From Anthoceros angustus (taxonomy: Eukaryota > Streptophyta > Anthocerotopsida > Anthocerotales > Anthocerotaceae): 64,000 nt of DNA. How positions within the stretch are numbered: the first letter of the stretch is position 1; each line of letters starts with the position of its first letter. The DNA lies in the NCBI GenBank assembly GCA_010909165.1, contig VJWM01000182.1:186001-250000 (forward strand), given 5' to 3'. The position numbers and the translations under genes were made by a program. Positions 1 to 9,490 of this stretch are shown here, in pieces. Under the pieces are notes generated by a model. The model searched no databases. It saw nothing but the letters and a program-made list of their open reading frames with translations, and was not told where the DNA came from.

Positions 1-278
1 TGTAAATCACGCCATAGCCTGCACCATGAGAAGAAATTGGGTCACCTAGGTTTGGCTATCTTCCCACGTTGGGCATCAGGGCTACACCAACAACAAGTTG
101 GAAAATAGCCAGCATGTATTCTTACCTAACACTCGAAAACATCTAGCATTCTAAACTAGTTTGCAAAATATCTAGTTCAGCTAGATTCATTCATCCTAGC
201 ATTAATTTGGGAAATGTATTTGTTGTCTTATTCTACACAACATTGGGTCGGCTTCTTACCTAATCGGTCACCTTCATG
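1..278 (-). repeat. 3' LTR-like repeat of the first gypsy element (partial)
   Basis: This stretch matches 7193-7705 in the same orientation, starting with the same TGTAAATCACGCC and ending at a shared GGTCACCTTCATGA. About 240 bp between positions 38 and 41 are missing compared with the right copy. Small differences from the right copy fall around CTG triplets. I could not place the exact LTR end: shared sequence runs past a plausible CACAACA terminus at 242, and no clear polypurine tract follows. Confidence 0.7.
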
Positions 279-621
279 ATGCGTTACTAGAACAATGTTG
301 GTGATGAGTCAGGTGCCAAGTGTGGACAGCTTGGACTCATCGAGGCCTGAGCTTTGGCCAGCACCTTCTATTTATAGAACAGATTGCGGTAGCCGATGTT
401 CAGAAAGTGAAAGAATCGATCCCCGGTGATTGGGCTGAAGAGCATTGTGCTATAGCTGCGGCCCGGTGGCACAGAGGCGAGCAAAGTTGCTCAGGAACCT
501 TAGAGAGAGGTGGATTGAGACAGAACAAGTGGTAACCACCATTGCAGTAGTCGCAAAGCAGCATCAACTCAGCGTCGTCAGTCCTCTGGCATACCTGACA
601 TGGGTAATCTTGAGGAGGAAT

Positions 622-1356
622 CTAGTCAGCAGTGACTATGGTTGGGTCCAAGTTAGGAAGGTGGCAGGGTGCGCAATTTTTCATATGGTCTGTGATGGTG
701 CGCCCATCTGACCCTTGCAACAGCAAGACCCCGTTTGGTTGGACCTCCCTGATTTGCAGCACATGATGGTTGCTGACAGTGTCCAGAGTGTCCCCTGTTT
801 GGCGTTGTAGGTATACGAAATCCCCCACTTGAAACTTCTTCAGTTTGGGCCTGAAACTCCCACTGTGGGTGTATGTATACCGCAATGTGTCCCGGTGCTA
901 TGCGATGCGGAGATTGGCCATTGCCATGGGCATCACTTGCCTAAACAATGCAGCCCTCTCACCTATTACGCGAGCCCAAACAGCAGGATCATCCAGATCC
1001 AAAACTTCTGCCATCTGTTTGGCAATAGCACTGGGTGGTATGGGCTCCCTCCCAAACAGCAAAAAGTAGGGACTAGAGTGGGCTAAGGAGGCATGTTTGC
1101 TGAGCCTGTACCCCATGGAAATGTATGGTAGGGCAAAATCCCATTCTGTCTTGGGCATCCGTAAGCATAGTTTCCTCAGACCCTTCTTGATTGTTTCCAC
1201 CATACGCTCTGCGAGACCATCGGCTTGGGGGTGGTCTCGACTAGTCCTGCGATGGTCAATCAATGCTGCATCCAACATATCCTGGAATTCTCCTCGAAAT
1301 TCAAAGCCCTGATCTGTCAAGCACTCAGCACAAACTCCCAAAGCGTGCCAGCACAT
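622..1356 (-). pseudogene. Gypsy integrase core and C-terminal domain (frame-broken)
   Basis: The upper part (898-1356) holds the second catalytic Asp in a TDQGFEF context and a downstream AERMVE stretch that supplies the Glu of the D,D-35-E triad. The lower part (622-885) reads as the SH3-like C-terminal domain, with FQVGDFVYLQR and NGVLLLQ. The two reading frames do not join, so at least one frame break separates them. The integrase would insert the element's cDNA into host DNA. The protein ends with no recognisable chromodomain. Confidence 0.8.
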
Positions 1357-2197
1357 TCTGAAGGAAAGCCTGCACTGTGCTCCTAAATGTCTTATCAGGA
1401 AGGGCCACCACTTCGATCCACTTGCTGAAATGCTCCATCATAACGAGCACGTAGACATCGCCCCTGGGTGTACGAAGGAGTTCCCCAAGCAGGTCACAGA
1501 ACCACCGGAAGAACAGACCCATGATGGGCAAAGGCTGTAGTTGTGGATTCTGAATGTTGTAGGTGGTCTTAACTCTGTCACACTCCACATAGCGAGCCAC
1601 CTGTTGCTTCACCTGGGCATGCATACGGTACCAATGAAAATGTGGAACTAAGAGGCTGTAGGTCCTTTTGACACCAAAGTGACCCATGTCGTCATGGACT
1701 CGACGAATCAACTGCTCTCTCTCAGTTGGTGGAGGCACAAGACGCTCCACTCCGTTACCCAACCTTCGTAGCAAGTAATTGTCTCGCCAGTAGTACATCT
1801 CAGCGCGTTGACGGATCTGCTCCTGGACTGCTGGTTTTAGTGACGTGTCCAACTGTCCAGTTTGCACAAAGTGCAAAGTCTCAGCATCCTCCCACATGTC
1901 CTTGGGCCTGGTAGTGCTGGTATTAGCCTCCAACTGTCCCAAGCATGTCATGGCCACCAGGGCGGCCACATCAAGACCCTCGGCCTCATTGCTATCTAGA
2001 TCCTGTCGGGCTTCAGTGACATCAACAAAATTGTCACTAGGATTCCTGGACAAGGTGTCAGCATTCTCGTGTTTCACGCCGGGCCTGTGCACCACGGTGA
2101 ACTCATAATCTTGCAAGATCATGGCCCATCTTGCGAGCTTACCACTGAGGTTGGTGTTCGTCATCAGCCACTTAAGAGGCTGGTGATCTGTCACCAA
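1325..2197 (-). CDS. Gypsy RNase H and integrase zinc-binding region
   Basis: A 290-residue frame opens with the end of RNase H (VTDHQPLKWL, then ARWAMILQDYEF, VVHRPG and NADTLSR). The H2C2 zinc-binding module of integrase follows (VHDDMGHFGVKRTYS, with downstream Cys), then the start of the integrase core (FCDLLGELL and MMEHFSKWIEVVAL). It is separated from the RT frame by a break near 2200-2477 and from the rest of integrase near 1330. The domain order is diagnostic of Ty3/gypsy. Confidence 0.85.
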   Translation of the reverse strand: MVTDHQPLKWLMTNTNLSGKLARWAMILQDYEFTVVHRPGVKHENADTLSRNPSDNFVDVTEARQDLDSNEAEGLDVAALVAMTCLGQLEANTSTTRPKDMWEDAETLHFVQTGQLDTSLKPAVQEQIRQRAEMYYWRDNYLLRRLGNGVERLVPPPTEREQLIRRVHDDMGHFGVKRTYSLLVPHFHWYRMHAQVKQQVARYVECDRVKTTYNIQNPQLQPLPIMGLFFRWFCDLLGELLRTPRGDVYVLVMMEHFSKWIEVVALPDKTFRSTVQAFLQNVLARFGSLC

Positions 2198-2476
2198 TGT
2201 AAAGGGTTTCCCAAACAGATATGGGCGAAAATGTTAAACAACCCACACAGCAGCTAGGCATTCCCCATGGTAATCATGAGTTGGCCTCAGACGATTATTG
2301 CTGCGGACGCTATAACGCCAAGGCCCCTCTTCATCCAAATTGCAAGGAGATGCTAGACTCAAAGACACTCCAACTGTGGTGCACCACAAAGCCCTTGGAA
2401 AAATCAGGTCTAGCCATCACAGGGGCCTTGGTTAGCTGAGCCTTGAGCATGTCAAAGGCCTCTTGTGCAGTAGCTG

Positions 2477-3592
2477 TCAGCTCCAGAGCACATCCTTGCG
2501 CAACAGATCATTCAGAGGCTTTGCCATTCGGCTGAAATTCTGAATGTATACCCTGTAATAGTTGCATAAGCCCAAGAAAGACCTCAACGCTGAAACACTG
2601 GTTGGCTCCTTCACTTGCAAGATGGCCTGCACCTTAACTGAATGTGGCATAATCCCCTTTGGTACAATTCTATGTCCCAAATACGCCATAGTATCCATGC
2701 CAAATTCGCACTTGGTAGGATGGCAAGTCAAGTTTGCCTTGCGCAGTCGAATGAATAAATCCTCAAGGTGCTCCAGGTGACTCTGAAAGTCTAGGCTGTG
2801 CACCAGCACGTCATCAACGTAGCATATCATGTGTGCAGATCCTGCTAAGACCATGTCCATCACCCGTTGAAATGTCACCGGTGCATTTTTAAAACCAAAG
2901 GGCATCACGAGCCATTCCCATAGCTGCCGAGAGCCATGAAAGGCTGTCTTCTTGATGTCCTCCTCTGCCACCGGGACCTGGTTGAACCCTTGCCGGAGAT
3001 CCAATATGGAGAAAAACATTGAATTGCCAATGTTGTCAAAGATTTCCTCAGGAGTTGGCATGGGATATCGGTCTTGGGCACTCATGGCGTTGATGGGACG
3101 ATAGTCCCCACACATTCGCTTCTCTGTCCACATCCCATTGCTATCCTTCTTTGGAGGCATGACTGTTGCTGCAGCATAATCTGAGCTTGAGGGACGGATA
3201 AGTCCAGCCTCCAGCAACTCCTGGCATCGTGCATCCACCATCTCCCACTCTGTTTGGCTCAGCCTGTAACGCCGCCTATAGATGGGCTCATCACTGGTCA
3301 ACTTGATGCGGAAGACAGTCACATTGCAACGTTTCAATTCCTTCATGGAGAACGCGAAATAGTCCTTGTATTTTAGCAGCAGACTGTGGACCTGAGCTTG
3401 CTGCTCACTTGTGATCTTGGGTCCCATTGTCCAGAGAAAGTTCTCAGCAGAAGGGCGTGGCTTGTGCTCAGCCCGAGTCCATGCACCAGTGATTCCCCAC
3501 GGACTTGAAGTCGACCAAGATGACCGTAGTGTAGCCAGGGAATGGGAGATGAACAGCATCTGCAGCATAAGTGTTGGAGAAGTAGGGGACAT
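2477..3592 (-). CDS. Gypsy reverse transcriptase domain
   Basis: A 371-residue frame contains the RT motifs in order: YRLSQTEWEMV, the fingers Lys/Arg region, DLRQGFNQVPV, FGFKNAPVTFQRVMD, the catalytic YVDDVLVHS and the thumb YLGHRIVPKGI, followed by the start of the RNase H connection (FLGLCNYYRVYIQNFS). The YVDD box is present. The frame stops at the RNase H boundary, where coding continues in another frame toward 2200. The N-terminal 60 residues run together with the end of the methyltransferase region and may not be native in this frame. Confidence 0.9.
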   Translation of the reverse strand: MSPTSPTLMLQMLFISHSLATLRSSWSTSSPWGITGAWTRAEHKPRPSAENFLWTMGPKITSEQQAQVHSLLLKYKDYFAFSMKELKRCNVTVFRIKLTSDEPIYRRRYRLSQTEWEMVDARCQELLEAGLIRPSSSDYAAATVMPPKKDSNGMWTEKRMCGDYRPINAMSAQDRYPMPTPEEIFDNIGNSMFFSILDLRQGFNQVPVAEEDIKKTAFHGSRQLWEWLVMPFGFKNAPVTFQRVMDMVLAGSAHMICYVDDVLVHSLDFQSHLEHLEDLFIRLRKANLTCHPTKCEFGMDTMAYLGHRIVPKGIMPHSVKVQAILQVKEPTSVSALRSFLGLCNYYRVYIQNFSRMAKPLNDLLRKDVLWS

Positions 3593-3619
3593 GGCTGGGA
3601 CCTATGCGAGACATGATGA

Positions 3620-4570
3620 AGGTTAGGATAGATGCAGTCAGACCATGTCATCGCGTGAAGATCCATGGCACGGCCCAGCAATGCACGAATCGGACTTGCG
3701 ATCATTGAGAATGAGCGTGAAAACCCATCACTCGCTCTCGTTCCTCCACAATGGGTTCCTCCCACTGCTGGGTGTCAGTGTTCAACAGCATGCCAGCTCC
3801 CTGCCCTCTGTATGCATGAGAGTGGGATAGCTCACCAGCGTTGGAAGGGTACAGCGTGGCTGTCCTGGGACATTGGTGTTGTACCAGGGCTTCCTCTCAC
3901 CGGCACGGACAGGCCGGGGCTGGTGATTGTTGTCCAGGACTGTGAACAAGCTCAAGGATAGGTCCCGGGTGGTCCCAGCCAACACCAATTCTAGCAAGGG
4001 TTGAGGGGCAAGGTTGGTCCAAAAATTACGCAAGCGATGTGCGTAACTGCCCACCTGTATAGCATCGAGTAACAAGGGAACTCCCACATGCTGCTGTATC
4101 ACAGCCATGTCCTGGCGAACCTATAGTCGAGAATCCAGCTGGGTTGGAGTGTTCTCCAGGATGTAAGCACAGCTGGGGTTGCAAGCCTGAACCCACACCA
4201 AGATGCGTCGAAGATCCTAGAAAAGGGCAGAGCGCGGATCGTGTAGACCTGCTCCAGCGCCAGCTGAGGAAAACCCTTGGCATTCCCAACCAGCCACTAC
4301 GATGTCTATGGGTGGTAGGCGCTGGATGTGCCCAACCAGGATGTACTGAATATCCTGTGGAAGGGCTGCAAACATGGCACTGGGTGGCAGAGTGGCACTG
4401 TGAATCGGATTGAAGTCCCCGACCAAAAGCAGCCTAGCTTCCCGGGCTGGGGCACTTGTCACAGTAAATGTATTGGGCCACAACCAGCCCATTCTCAAAG
4501 ATGGCTTCCACCAATGCATATTTCCAAACAGCCCAACTCAAGCGTTGCTGTGTGAGGGTGTCCATGCTAG
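3620..4570 (-). pseudogene. Cytosine-C5 DNA methyltransferase domain inside the gypsy polyprotein (frame-broken)
   Basis: Read from 4570 down to 3620, three frames together carry motifs of a C5-cytosine methyltransferase in the canonical order. Motif II-like YIYCDKCP lies near 4450-4475. The catalytic loop GWECQGFSSAG, followed by GLHDPRSALF, lies around 4217-4290. ILENTP (motif VI) lies near 4150-4165. SYAHRLRNFWTNLAP (motif VIII) lies near 4010-4055. A target-recognition-like stretch ends with LPTLVSYP near 3835. LGRAMDLHAMTW (motif X) lies near 3640-3684. The catalytic Cys is kept, but the Pro of the usual PCQ triplet is Glu here. At least three frame breaks or stops interrupt the domain, one right after SALF. 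It lies between gag and RT. Methyltransferases inside retrotransposons are known from charophyte algae and dinoflagellates; that this is one follows from the motif order. Confidence 0.82.
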
Positions 4571-4579
4571 GATGGATGA

Positions 4580-4900
4580 TTAGCGGCGCCGTGGTTGATC
4601 ATCCGTGCTGGAGGTGGCTGCATCCACCAAGGGCCAATTGACCTCAGGTACTATATGCAAGATATCTGCAGATGGGTCACCCGTATCATCCTCCAGCAAC
4701 ACATCCCTCAAGCACAAGGTTGCTGCTAATGACTGTCCTAACTGGTCAAGCATTCTGTCCTCATCATCCAGATTGGTATCCAGCCATGCGTCCACCTGCC
4801 TGATGTCAAGAATCAGTGTGCATGTAAGCACTTGTGGGGCAGTCAAGGTGGCAGTGTCCACCTCACTGGCTCCATGAAGATCAAGAGGTAGATAGGCCAC
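4580..4900 (-). CDS. Polyprotein linker between gag and methyltransferase, function unknown
   Basis: A 106-residue acidic frame with DLHGASEVD, TLILDIRQVDAWLD and repeated Leu/Asp segments lies just after gag. This is where a gypsy protease would be expected, but no clear D-[ST]-G-A catalytic box is visible. It may be a diverged protease, a linker, or the N-terminal part of the methyltransferase module. It is adjacent to gag, with a frame break near 4900-4949. Confidence 0.4.
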   Translation of the reverse strand: MAYLPLDLHGASEVDTATLTAPQVLTCTLILDIRQVDAWLDTNLDDEDRMLDQLGQSLAATLCLRDVLLEDDTGDPSADILHIVPEVNWPLVDAATSSTDDQPRRR

Positions 4901-4948
4901 CTGCTGGCCTCCGTTCCTCCAATCAGGCCTGTAGTAGGCAAGCTCGGA

Positions 4949-5866
4949 CTAGTTATCCACGCCTATGCCTAATGAAGTGAGCTTGTCTACATTGGTAACC
5001 ACCTTGGCCTTGGCCTTCTCTCGCTGCTGTTTGCTGCGAGAGACTCCTGAACTGCCTGTTGCCGAGGGGCTTGAATCAGTAGAAGTGGTGGTTGTCCCTG
5101 TAGCATTTGTGGTGCCCCCTCGTTGTTGCCTTCGCTCCGGATGCTTCTGAAAGCATACAGTCACAAGATGCCCAGGCTTGTGGCAATGAGAACAAAGCAA
5201 TCCTTCAGGAGGGCACTTGCAGGCCGGAGCCATGTGCTCTGGACTGCCACACCGATTGCACAAAGCCTCCAGGGTTGCTGCAGCTCCTACTTTGGCTGTC
5301 TTAGCTTGAGTAGACTTGGATGTCCCAGCACCTACACTCCCAACAGCTATGTTCTTACTGGAAAACATGCTTTGGTAGTGTGTGAAGGCCTTGGAATGCC
5401 TTGAGGCATATGTTGAGAATGCAATCTCCTTCTTCTCAGCCACCTCATGCACTTGCTCCAAAGTATAACTGTCTCCATACTTATTCACAAGGGATATGAC
5501 GAGCTGAAAGTGGAAAAGTGGATCACCTTCTAGTGCCGTGAGGAATTTTTGTGCCGCCTCCTGTTCTGTCAGCATTCCTGTACCCTCTCGCAGTTTCTGC
5601 AGTCGACGAAAGGTCATTTGAACAGTTTCACCTTTCGTGCGTGCAAAACTTGCCAACTCTGCAATCTTCTTAGGTGTCTTGAGGGGAAAAGCCCTTTCCA
5701 AAATCCCCAAGAAGTCTTCCTCCGGGTTGGCATGCTTGGGTGTGAGGATGTCAGCATCAACACTGCGATGCAGACCATTTCTGGTACAGGTAGGGCGACC
5801 AACTGTTGGTGGTTGCCTTTGCTGCAATGCTCCGGTGCAATACCGGCTGGTGAGCATTAATTGCAT
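4949..5866 (-). CDS. Gypsy Gag, capsid C-terminus and nucleocapsid
   Basis: A 305-residue frame contains a capsid-like helical region (FLGILERAFPLKTPKKIAEL and MTFRRLQKLREGTGMLTEQE) followed by two CX2CX4HX4C zinc knuckles: CNRCGSPEHMAPAC and CSHCHKPGHLVTVC. It ends in a Ser/Thr-rich and basic tail. Two knuckles in tandem are typical of a Gag nucleocapsid, which packages the element RNA. The frame continues upstream into 5757-6618 after a break near 5800. Confidence 0.85.
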   Translation of the reverse strand: MQLMLTSRYCTGALQQRQPPTVGRPTCTRNGLHRSVDADILTPKHANPEEDFLGILERAFPLKTPKKIAELASFARTKGETVQMTFRRLQKLREGTGMLTEQEAAQKFLTALEGDPLFHFQLVISLVNKYGDSYTLEQVHEVAEKKEIAFSTYASRHSKAFTHYQSMFSSKNIAVGSVGAGTSKSTQAKTAKVGAAATLEALCNRCGSPEHMAPACKCPPEGLLCSHCHKPGHLVTVCFQKHPERRQQRGGTTNATGTTTTSTDSSPSATGSSGVSRSKQQREKAKAKVVTNVDKLTSLGIGVDN

Positions 5867-6618
5867 TAGCCAGCCTAGCGTTGTAAGCTAGCTGTAAGGC
5901 ATTCGAGAACAGGGGGTTAGGTGTAGCCACCATCGGCGTGAGTTCAGCTTGGTGCACCTCATACAAGTCTAGGGCCTTGTCTACTAGATGCCCAGATAGC
6001 TGTTCAAACATGTAAAGGTGGTTGTATGCAGCACCATGTTTGAACTTAACCCGACTGATCATGCCATTGACAGATAACTTGAAATCCCGTAAGGACTGGG
6101 CACCTAGTCTCCCTGAAAACCTCTCATGCCTGTAGGGTGCTCCTCCCTCCATGTCGTCCGAGTCTTCAAAATACTCGGCTCGTGACTGCCTGATATATGG
6201 CTGTCCTGGATGAGGAGCCAATGCTGAGTGAAATGTCACCCAAAGTTGACAAGTGGGATTGCTCCAAGGGTGTATGGCCCAAGGGCTGCTCTGGCAAGAA
6301 CTCAACTTGTGACTCCTCCTCAGGTAGCTGGCTCTGAAATGAAGCTTTCTCTCCTCCAAAATCAGTCAGGGTGAGGAAACCTGTAAATGGGGACCAACTT
6401 GTTGTTGGTCTTGCTGTTGAGGGTGGACTGTCGGGGTCGAAGCTGACTTCCACAAACTCCTGAGCTTGCTCCTGCCTTTTGGCTGCCCTCCTCCGTCGTG
6501 TGTATGCACGTCTAAGTGGGGTGCTTTGTCCAGGGATGTCGCGGGATCTCAGTCTGTAACGAGGACTTGTCTCATGCTCCTCAGGTTGCATTCCCCCATG
6601 AACACGCACAACAAACAA
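5757..6618 (-). pseudogene. Gypsy Gag N-terminal part (frame-broken)
   Basis: Two overlapping minus frames (6166-6618 and 5757-6359) make the N-terminal Gag. The first starts near 6618 with an Arg-rich segment (RYRLRSRDIPGQ and RRAYTRRRRAAKR). The second carries SDDMEGGAPYRHERFSGRLG and FKLSVNGMISRVKFKHGAAYNHLYMFEQLSGHLVDKALDLYE broken into capsid-like helices. The two do not share a frame, so there is at least one indel near 6170-6360. The assignment rests on position and on continuity with the zinc-knuckle part. Confidence 0.65.
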
Positions 6619-7192
6619 AAGGTCAGCTAGCTAGGCTGGAAGAGGAAAAGAAGGCAAGCTAGCACTGTAGTCGAGCTTCTTTGCTAAAGCGAAAACCAGA
6701 CAAGTCAAGAAGCATGAAATGTCAAAGTCACAGTGCAAAAGGACACATGAGGAGGAGTCTAAAAGCTAGGCTACATGTAATGAAAGACCTAAAGTGCCAG
6801 TGTCCATAAGATCCCTAGCCCCTATGCTGCAACAAGAGGGGTGTTGGCTGCAAATAGCCAACATTCTCCCACTGAAACCCTAGATGACCAAATCCTCCAA
6901 GGCATTCAGGCCCTGGGTTTCACTCGAAATTGGACAAAAATTATACCAATACATTCGTCTCAGCGAGGCAAACAATCAAGTATGTGAATCGAAGGCAACT
7001 AACCTCTGTGGCGGACGCTATGAGCTCTAGAAGGCTGGGACAGCTTGCTGCAAGTGGAATGTTGCTGCTCTGCTGCTGCTAGCACGATAGGGTGTGTTGG
7101 TGATGCCACCTTGCTGTAGTTGCCTGGCCGCCTCCACCAATCTGAATCACCCCTAGCTCTTGCATGAGGGCTTGCGCGTCTTTGCAGCACAC
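6619..7192. other. Untranslated leader of the gypsy element
   Basis: No supportable gene. This lies between gag and the right direct repeat. A near-perfect inverted repeat at 6843-6864 (TGTTGGCT ... AGCCAACA) could mark one LTR edge, since it pairs with a CACAACA end at 7672, which would give an LTR of about 830 bp. The evidence for that edge is incomplete, because the left copy begins only at the window start. Confidence 0.4.
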
Positions 7193-7705
7193 TGTAAATC
7201 ACGCCATGCGCACCACGAGAAGAAATTTTGCTGAGAACATGCTCAGCTTGAACCCCAATCTCAAAAGAACATGACTTCCCAAGGTTCTCTTCCGGTGTCA
7301 CAGTGCTGCAAGGCGCGACTTCAATAGCTAACGACTCCTGCCCTAGTTGTCTCTTTTGTCTAGCGCCTGCCATCATCTCCACGATCCAGTCTCTCGTCGA
7401 GTTGGCTTCACGCCCTTGCATCAGCAACAGACTGCTCCTTTCCATGATGCCTTGCTGGGTCACCTAGGTTTGGCTATCTTCCCACGTTGGGCATCAGGGC
7501 TACACCAACAACAAGTTGGAAAATAGCCAGCATGTATTCTAACCTAACCTTCCTGAAAACATCTAGCTTGTTCTAAACTAGTTTGCAAAACATCTAGTTC
7601 AGCTAGATTCATTCATCCTAGCATTAATTTGGGAAATGTATTTGTTGTCCTATTCTACACAACATTAGCTGAAGGCTTCTTACCTAATCGGCGGTCACCT
7701 TCATG
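7193..7705 (-). repeat. 5' LTR-like repeat of the first gypsy element
   Basis: Direct-repeat partner of 1-278 and the more complete copy. Both hold the same stretch with GGTCACCTAGGTTTGGC and the same tail ending GGTCACCTTCATGA. The copies differ by short indels clustered at CTG sites (for example near 7206, 7553 and 7673). I could not fix the outer boundary or identify a primer-binding site next to it. Confidence 0.7.
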
Positions 7706-8396
7706 AGACCTCTTCGGTCTGTTGTTGTCCTTGGGATTGCGCCACCCAATACTCGGCTAGTGTGTTCATGTCTGCTTGTGGCTCGGGGGCCGCCTCAGCG
7801 GGCGGTTTAGATAACCATTTGTGGAACTTGCCATGGTCTTGCCAGTATCTCTCATTGATTTGGATCAAGGATTCCGTTTGAAGGTAGCAGGTTCGGGGCC
7901 GGTGCCCAACCGAGAGGTTACCTTGAGGCATGGAGCGGGGCCGATATTTGACGGTTCCGAAGTATCGGCCTGCTAAATCATTAAGAAGGAAGTGGACTTT
8001 GAGCTCGAGGAGTTCCATGGTGGTATAGTCTGCGGAAGTGCTTTGCAAGCGTCTCCATAAAGCAGTAAATCGTATGAGGAGCCTTGCGACCTGTTTTCGA
8101 AACTTCCGAATGTTATTCGGCTCTGGCCTGTAGGAGAGGGCGATGGGAGAAAAGGTGAATCCCTCTACGGGTTCCACTATTGGTTCTAATGCCAACTCCC
8201 CCGATGCAGGTTCAAGAGGGGTGTGAGAGTGCCGGTAGCGGGACATGTAGAGCACTCGTTTCCTCTTTTGCGCGTGGTGCACCGTCCTCTTCTCCCTCTG
8301 GGCCGGGCGGGGGAAGCCGCGGCCCCGAGAGGGGCCTATGCGATTGTTATTGCTCCAGGTGTGAGGGAGCCAAGTCCATAGGATGTAAGACCTCAT
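7701..8396 (-). CDS. Unassigned ORF of an older element, interrupted downstream element body
   Basis: A 231-residue open frame. Visible features are a basic N-terminus (REKRTVHHAQKRKRV), a helical central part with RKFRKQVARLLIRFTALWRRL and a Gln-rich C-terminus. I do not recognise the family. Its stop codon lies inside the sequence shared with the left repeat. It lies just outside the copia insertion at 8558, and minus-strand frames of similar style resume at 26,524-28,600, so it is probably part of an older element that copia entered. A Gag-like role is possible but unproven. Confidence 0.4.
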   Translation of the reverse strand: MRSYILWTWLPHTWSNNNRIGPSRGRGFPRPAQREKRTVHHAQKRKRVLYMSRYRHSHTPLEPASGELALEPIVEPVEGFTFSPIALSYRPEPNNIRKFRKQVARLLIRFTALWRRLQSTSADYTTMELLELKVHFLLNDLAGRYFGTVKYRPRSMPQGNLSVGHRPRTCYLQTESLIQINERYWQDHGKFHKWLSKPPAEAAPEPQADMNTLAEYWVAQSQGQQQTEEVS

Positions 8397-8557
8397 GTGT
8401 ATATATTATAAGGGCGGGGCCTTGGGCTGGGACCACCCTGGAGTTGTGTGTGTGGTTTTGGTGCCCTCACCACTAGGCGCAAGTTAACGTCTTGCCCCCC
8501 TTTTCACATTTCTCGATTGACTTGGTGCGCTTTGTGCACCACGGAAAAACTCTGCCC
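8397..8557. other. Older element sequence left of the copia insertion
   Basis: No gene seen. An A/T box TATATATTATAAGG at about 8399-8412 could be a TATA element for either strand, but there is no independent support. Sequence continuous with this should resume at 26,524. Confidence 0.3.
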
Positions 8558-8562
8558 GGTAG
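8558..8562. repeat. Target-site duplication of the copia element, left copy
   Basis: GGTAG directly precedes the left LTR. The same five bases follow the right LTR at 26519-26523. A 5 bp duplication is the usual size for Ty1/copia integrase. Confidence 0.85.
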
Positions 8563-8720
8563 TGATGGATTACGTGGTGATAAGCGCGTGGATAAACTTT
8601 CATCAAATAAAGAATGAATACAAAAATGTGTTTGAGATGTGCCTTTTATACTTGACTTAATAACGCTTCACTTAACCCTAACTAGCATTGCTTAACTATA
8701 GGTTTGCTTTGTCTCCAACA
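8563..8720 (-). repeat. 3' LTR of the copia element
   Basis: A 158 bp terminal repeat starting TGATGG and ending CCAACA on the plus strand (TGTTGG...ATCA on the coding strand). It matches 26359-26518 with differences confined to the first 35 bp or so. A polypurine tract lies next to it at 8721-8732. Confidence 0.92.
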
Positions 8721-9490
8721 CTCCCTCTAAAGCACCTATTAGGTAAGTGATGTATGCATAACGGAGGTTCACATTGCTCGGATCACCCTTAGCGTTCCTT
8801 GTCAGCTGCTCTGTGCCGCGGCGGCTCCAGCCGTAAAACCCAGAACCCTCAGGCACGGGGGCATTCGCTACCACAGTCTTGCTTGCGTGCAACATCTACC
8901 TTGTCCTCTCCACCACGATACTGCTCAGCCACCACGCTCGCCGTCGCCTCAACGCCATGAGGACTCGCAGCGGAAGAGACACCAGTGACGTGAGGCCATG
9001 TGTGCGTGAGAACGTGGCAAGGAGAAGGAGACGCGCACCCACAGCAGGAACAAGGGCTAGCGTTGCGGGACTGCTGACAATGGGTCGACTGCCAATTATT
9101 TGGAGGAACTTGTCGAGATTAAATAGCTTCCGTGTTGCAGGACATACCGAGGGCGCGAGCTTGGCGGAAGGACCCAACAGCGGTGCCGGTTTCGCTTCGG
9201 TCACGCGGCTCATCCTTGCGGCTAAATTGAGGGCTGAGCGGATTATTAGACTCAAGTCACTTCGGCGTGCGGGATCCGTTGCTGTGATGAGCAATGATGT
9301 GAAACACCGCCTTGTAAAAGAGCCAGGGATGATTTAATCCTAAGGTTAGCTTCATCCACCCCGTCTGTCCTTGCGAGTGTGCAATCTGCTATGTAAATGA
9401 CCTAACGTGTATCCTAGACTCCCTCTGATGAGCTTGCGTGTGCGATTCACGTGTGCAGGCAGGTGAACTGCTAGACACTCCACACCACAC
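8721..9490. other. Copia 3' untranslated region
   Basis: The first 12 bases are the polypurine tract. The rest, up to the RNase H stop near 9491, shows two long opposed open frames (8879-9337 and 8896-9294) that resemble no known protein and overlap each other. I treat the stretch as non-coding. Confidence 0.5.

Larger units (their letters stand above)
1..7705 (-). mobile_element. Ty3/gypsy LTR retrotransposon carrying a DNA methyltransferase domain
   Basis: The minus strand reads, from right to left, gag with two zinc knuckles, a cytosine-C5 methyltransferase domain, reverse transcriptase, RNase H, the integrase zinc-binding domain, the integrase core and a C-terminal SH3-like domain. This RT-RH-IN order is that of Ty3/gypsy elements. 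Long direct repeats lie at 1-278 and 7193-7705. The left copy lacks about 240 bp present in the right one. The frame is broken in several places, so the element looks inactive as assembled, although some breaks may be sequence errors. I saw no chromodomain after integrase. The outer left limit may lie before the window. Confidence 0.88.

Noticed and set aside
8399-8412. TATA-like box TATATATTATAAGG
   Set aside because: No supported transcript on either side and A/T boxes are common. Recorded only in passing.
8879-9337. 152-residue plus-strand frame opposite a 132-residue minus frame (8896-9294)
   Set aside because: Both are open through the same G/C-rich stretch, neither resembles a family, and the place is the copia 3' untranslated region.
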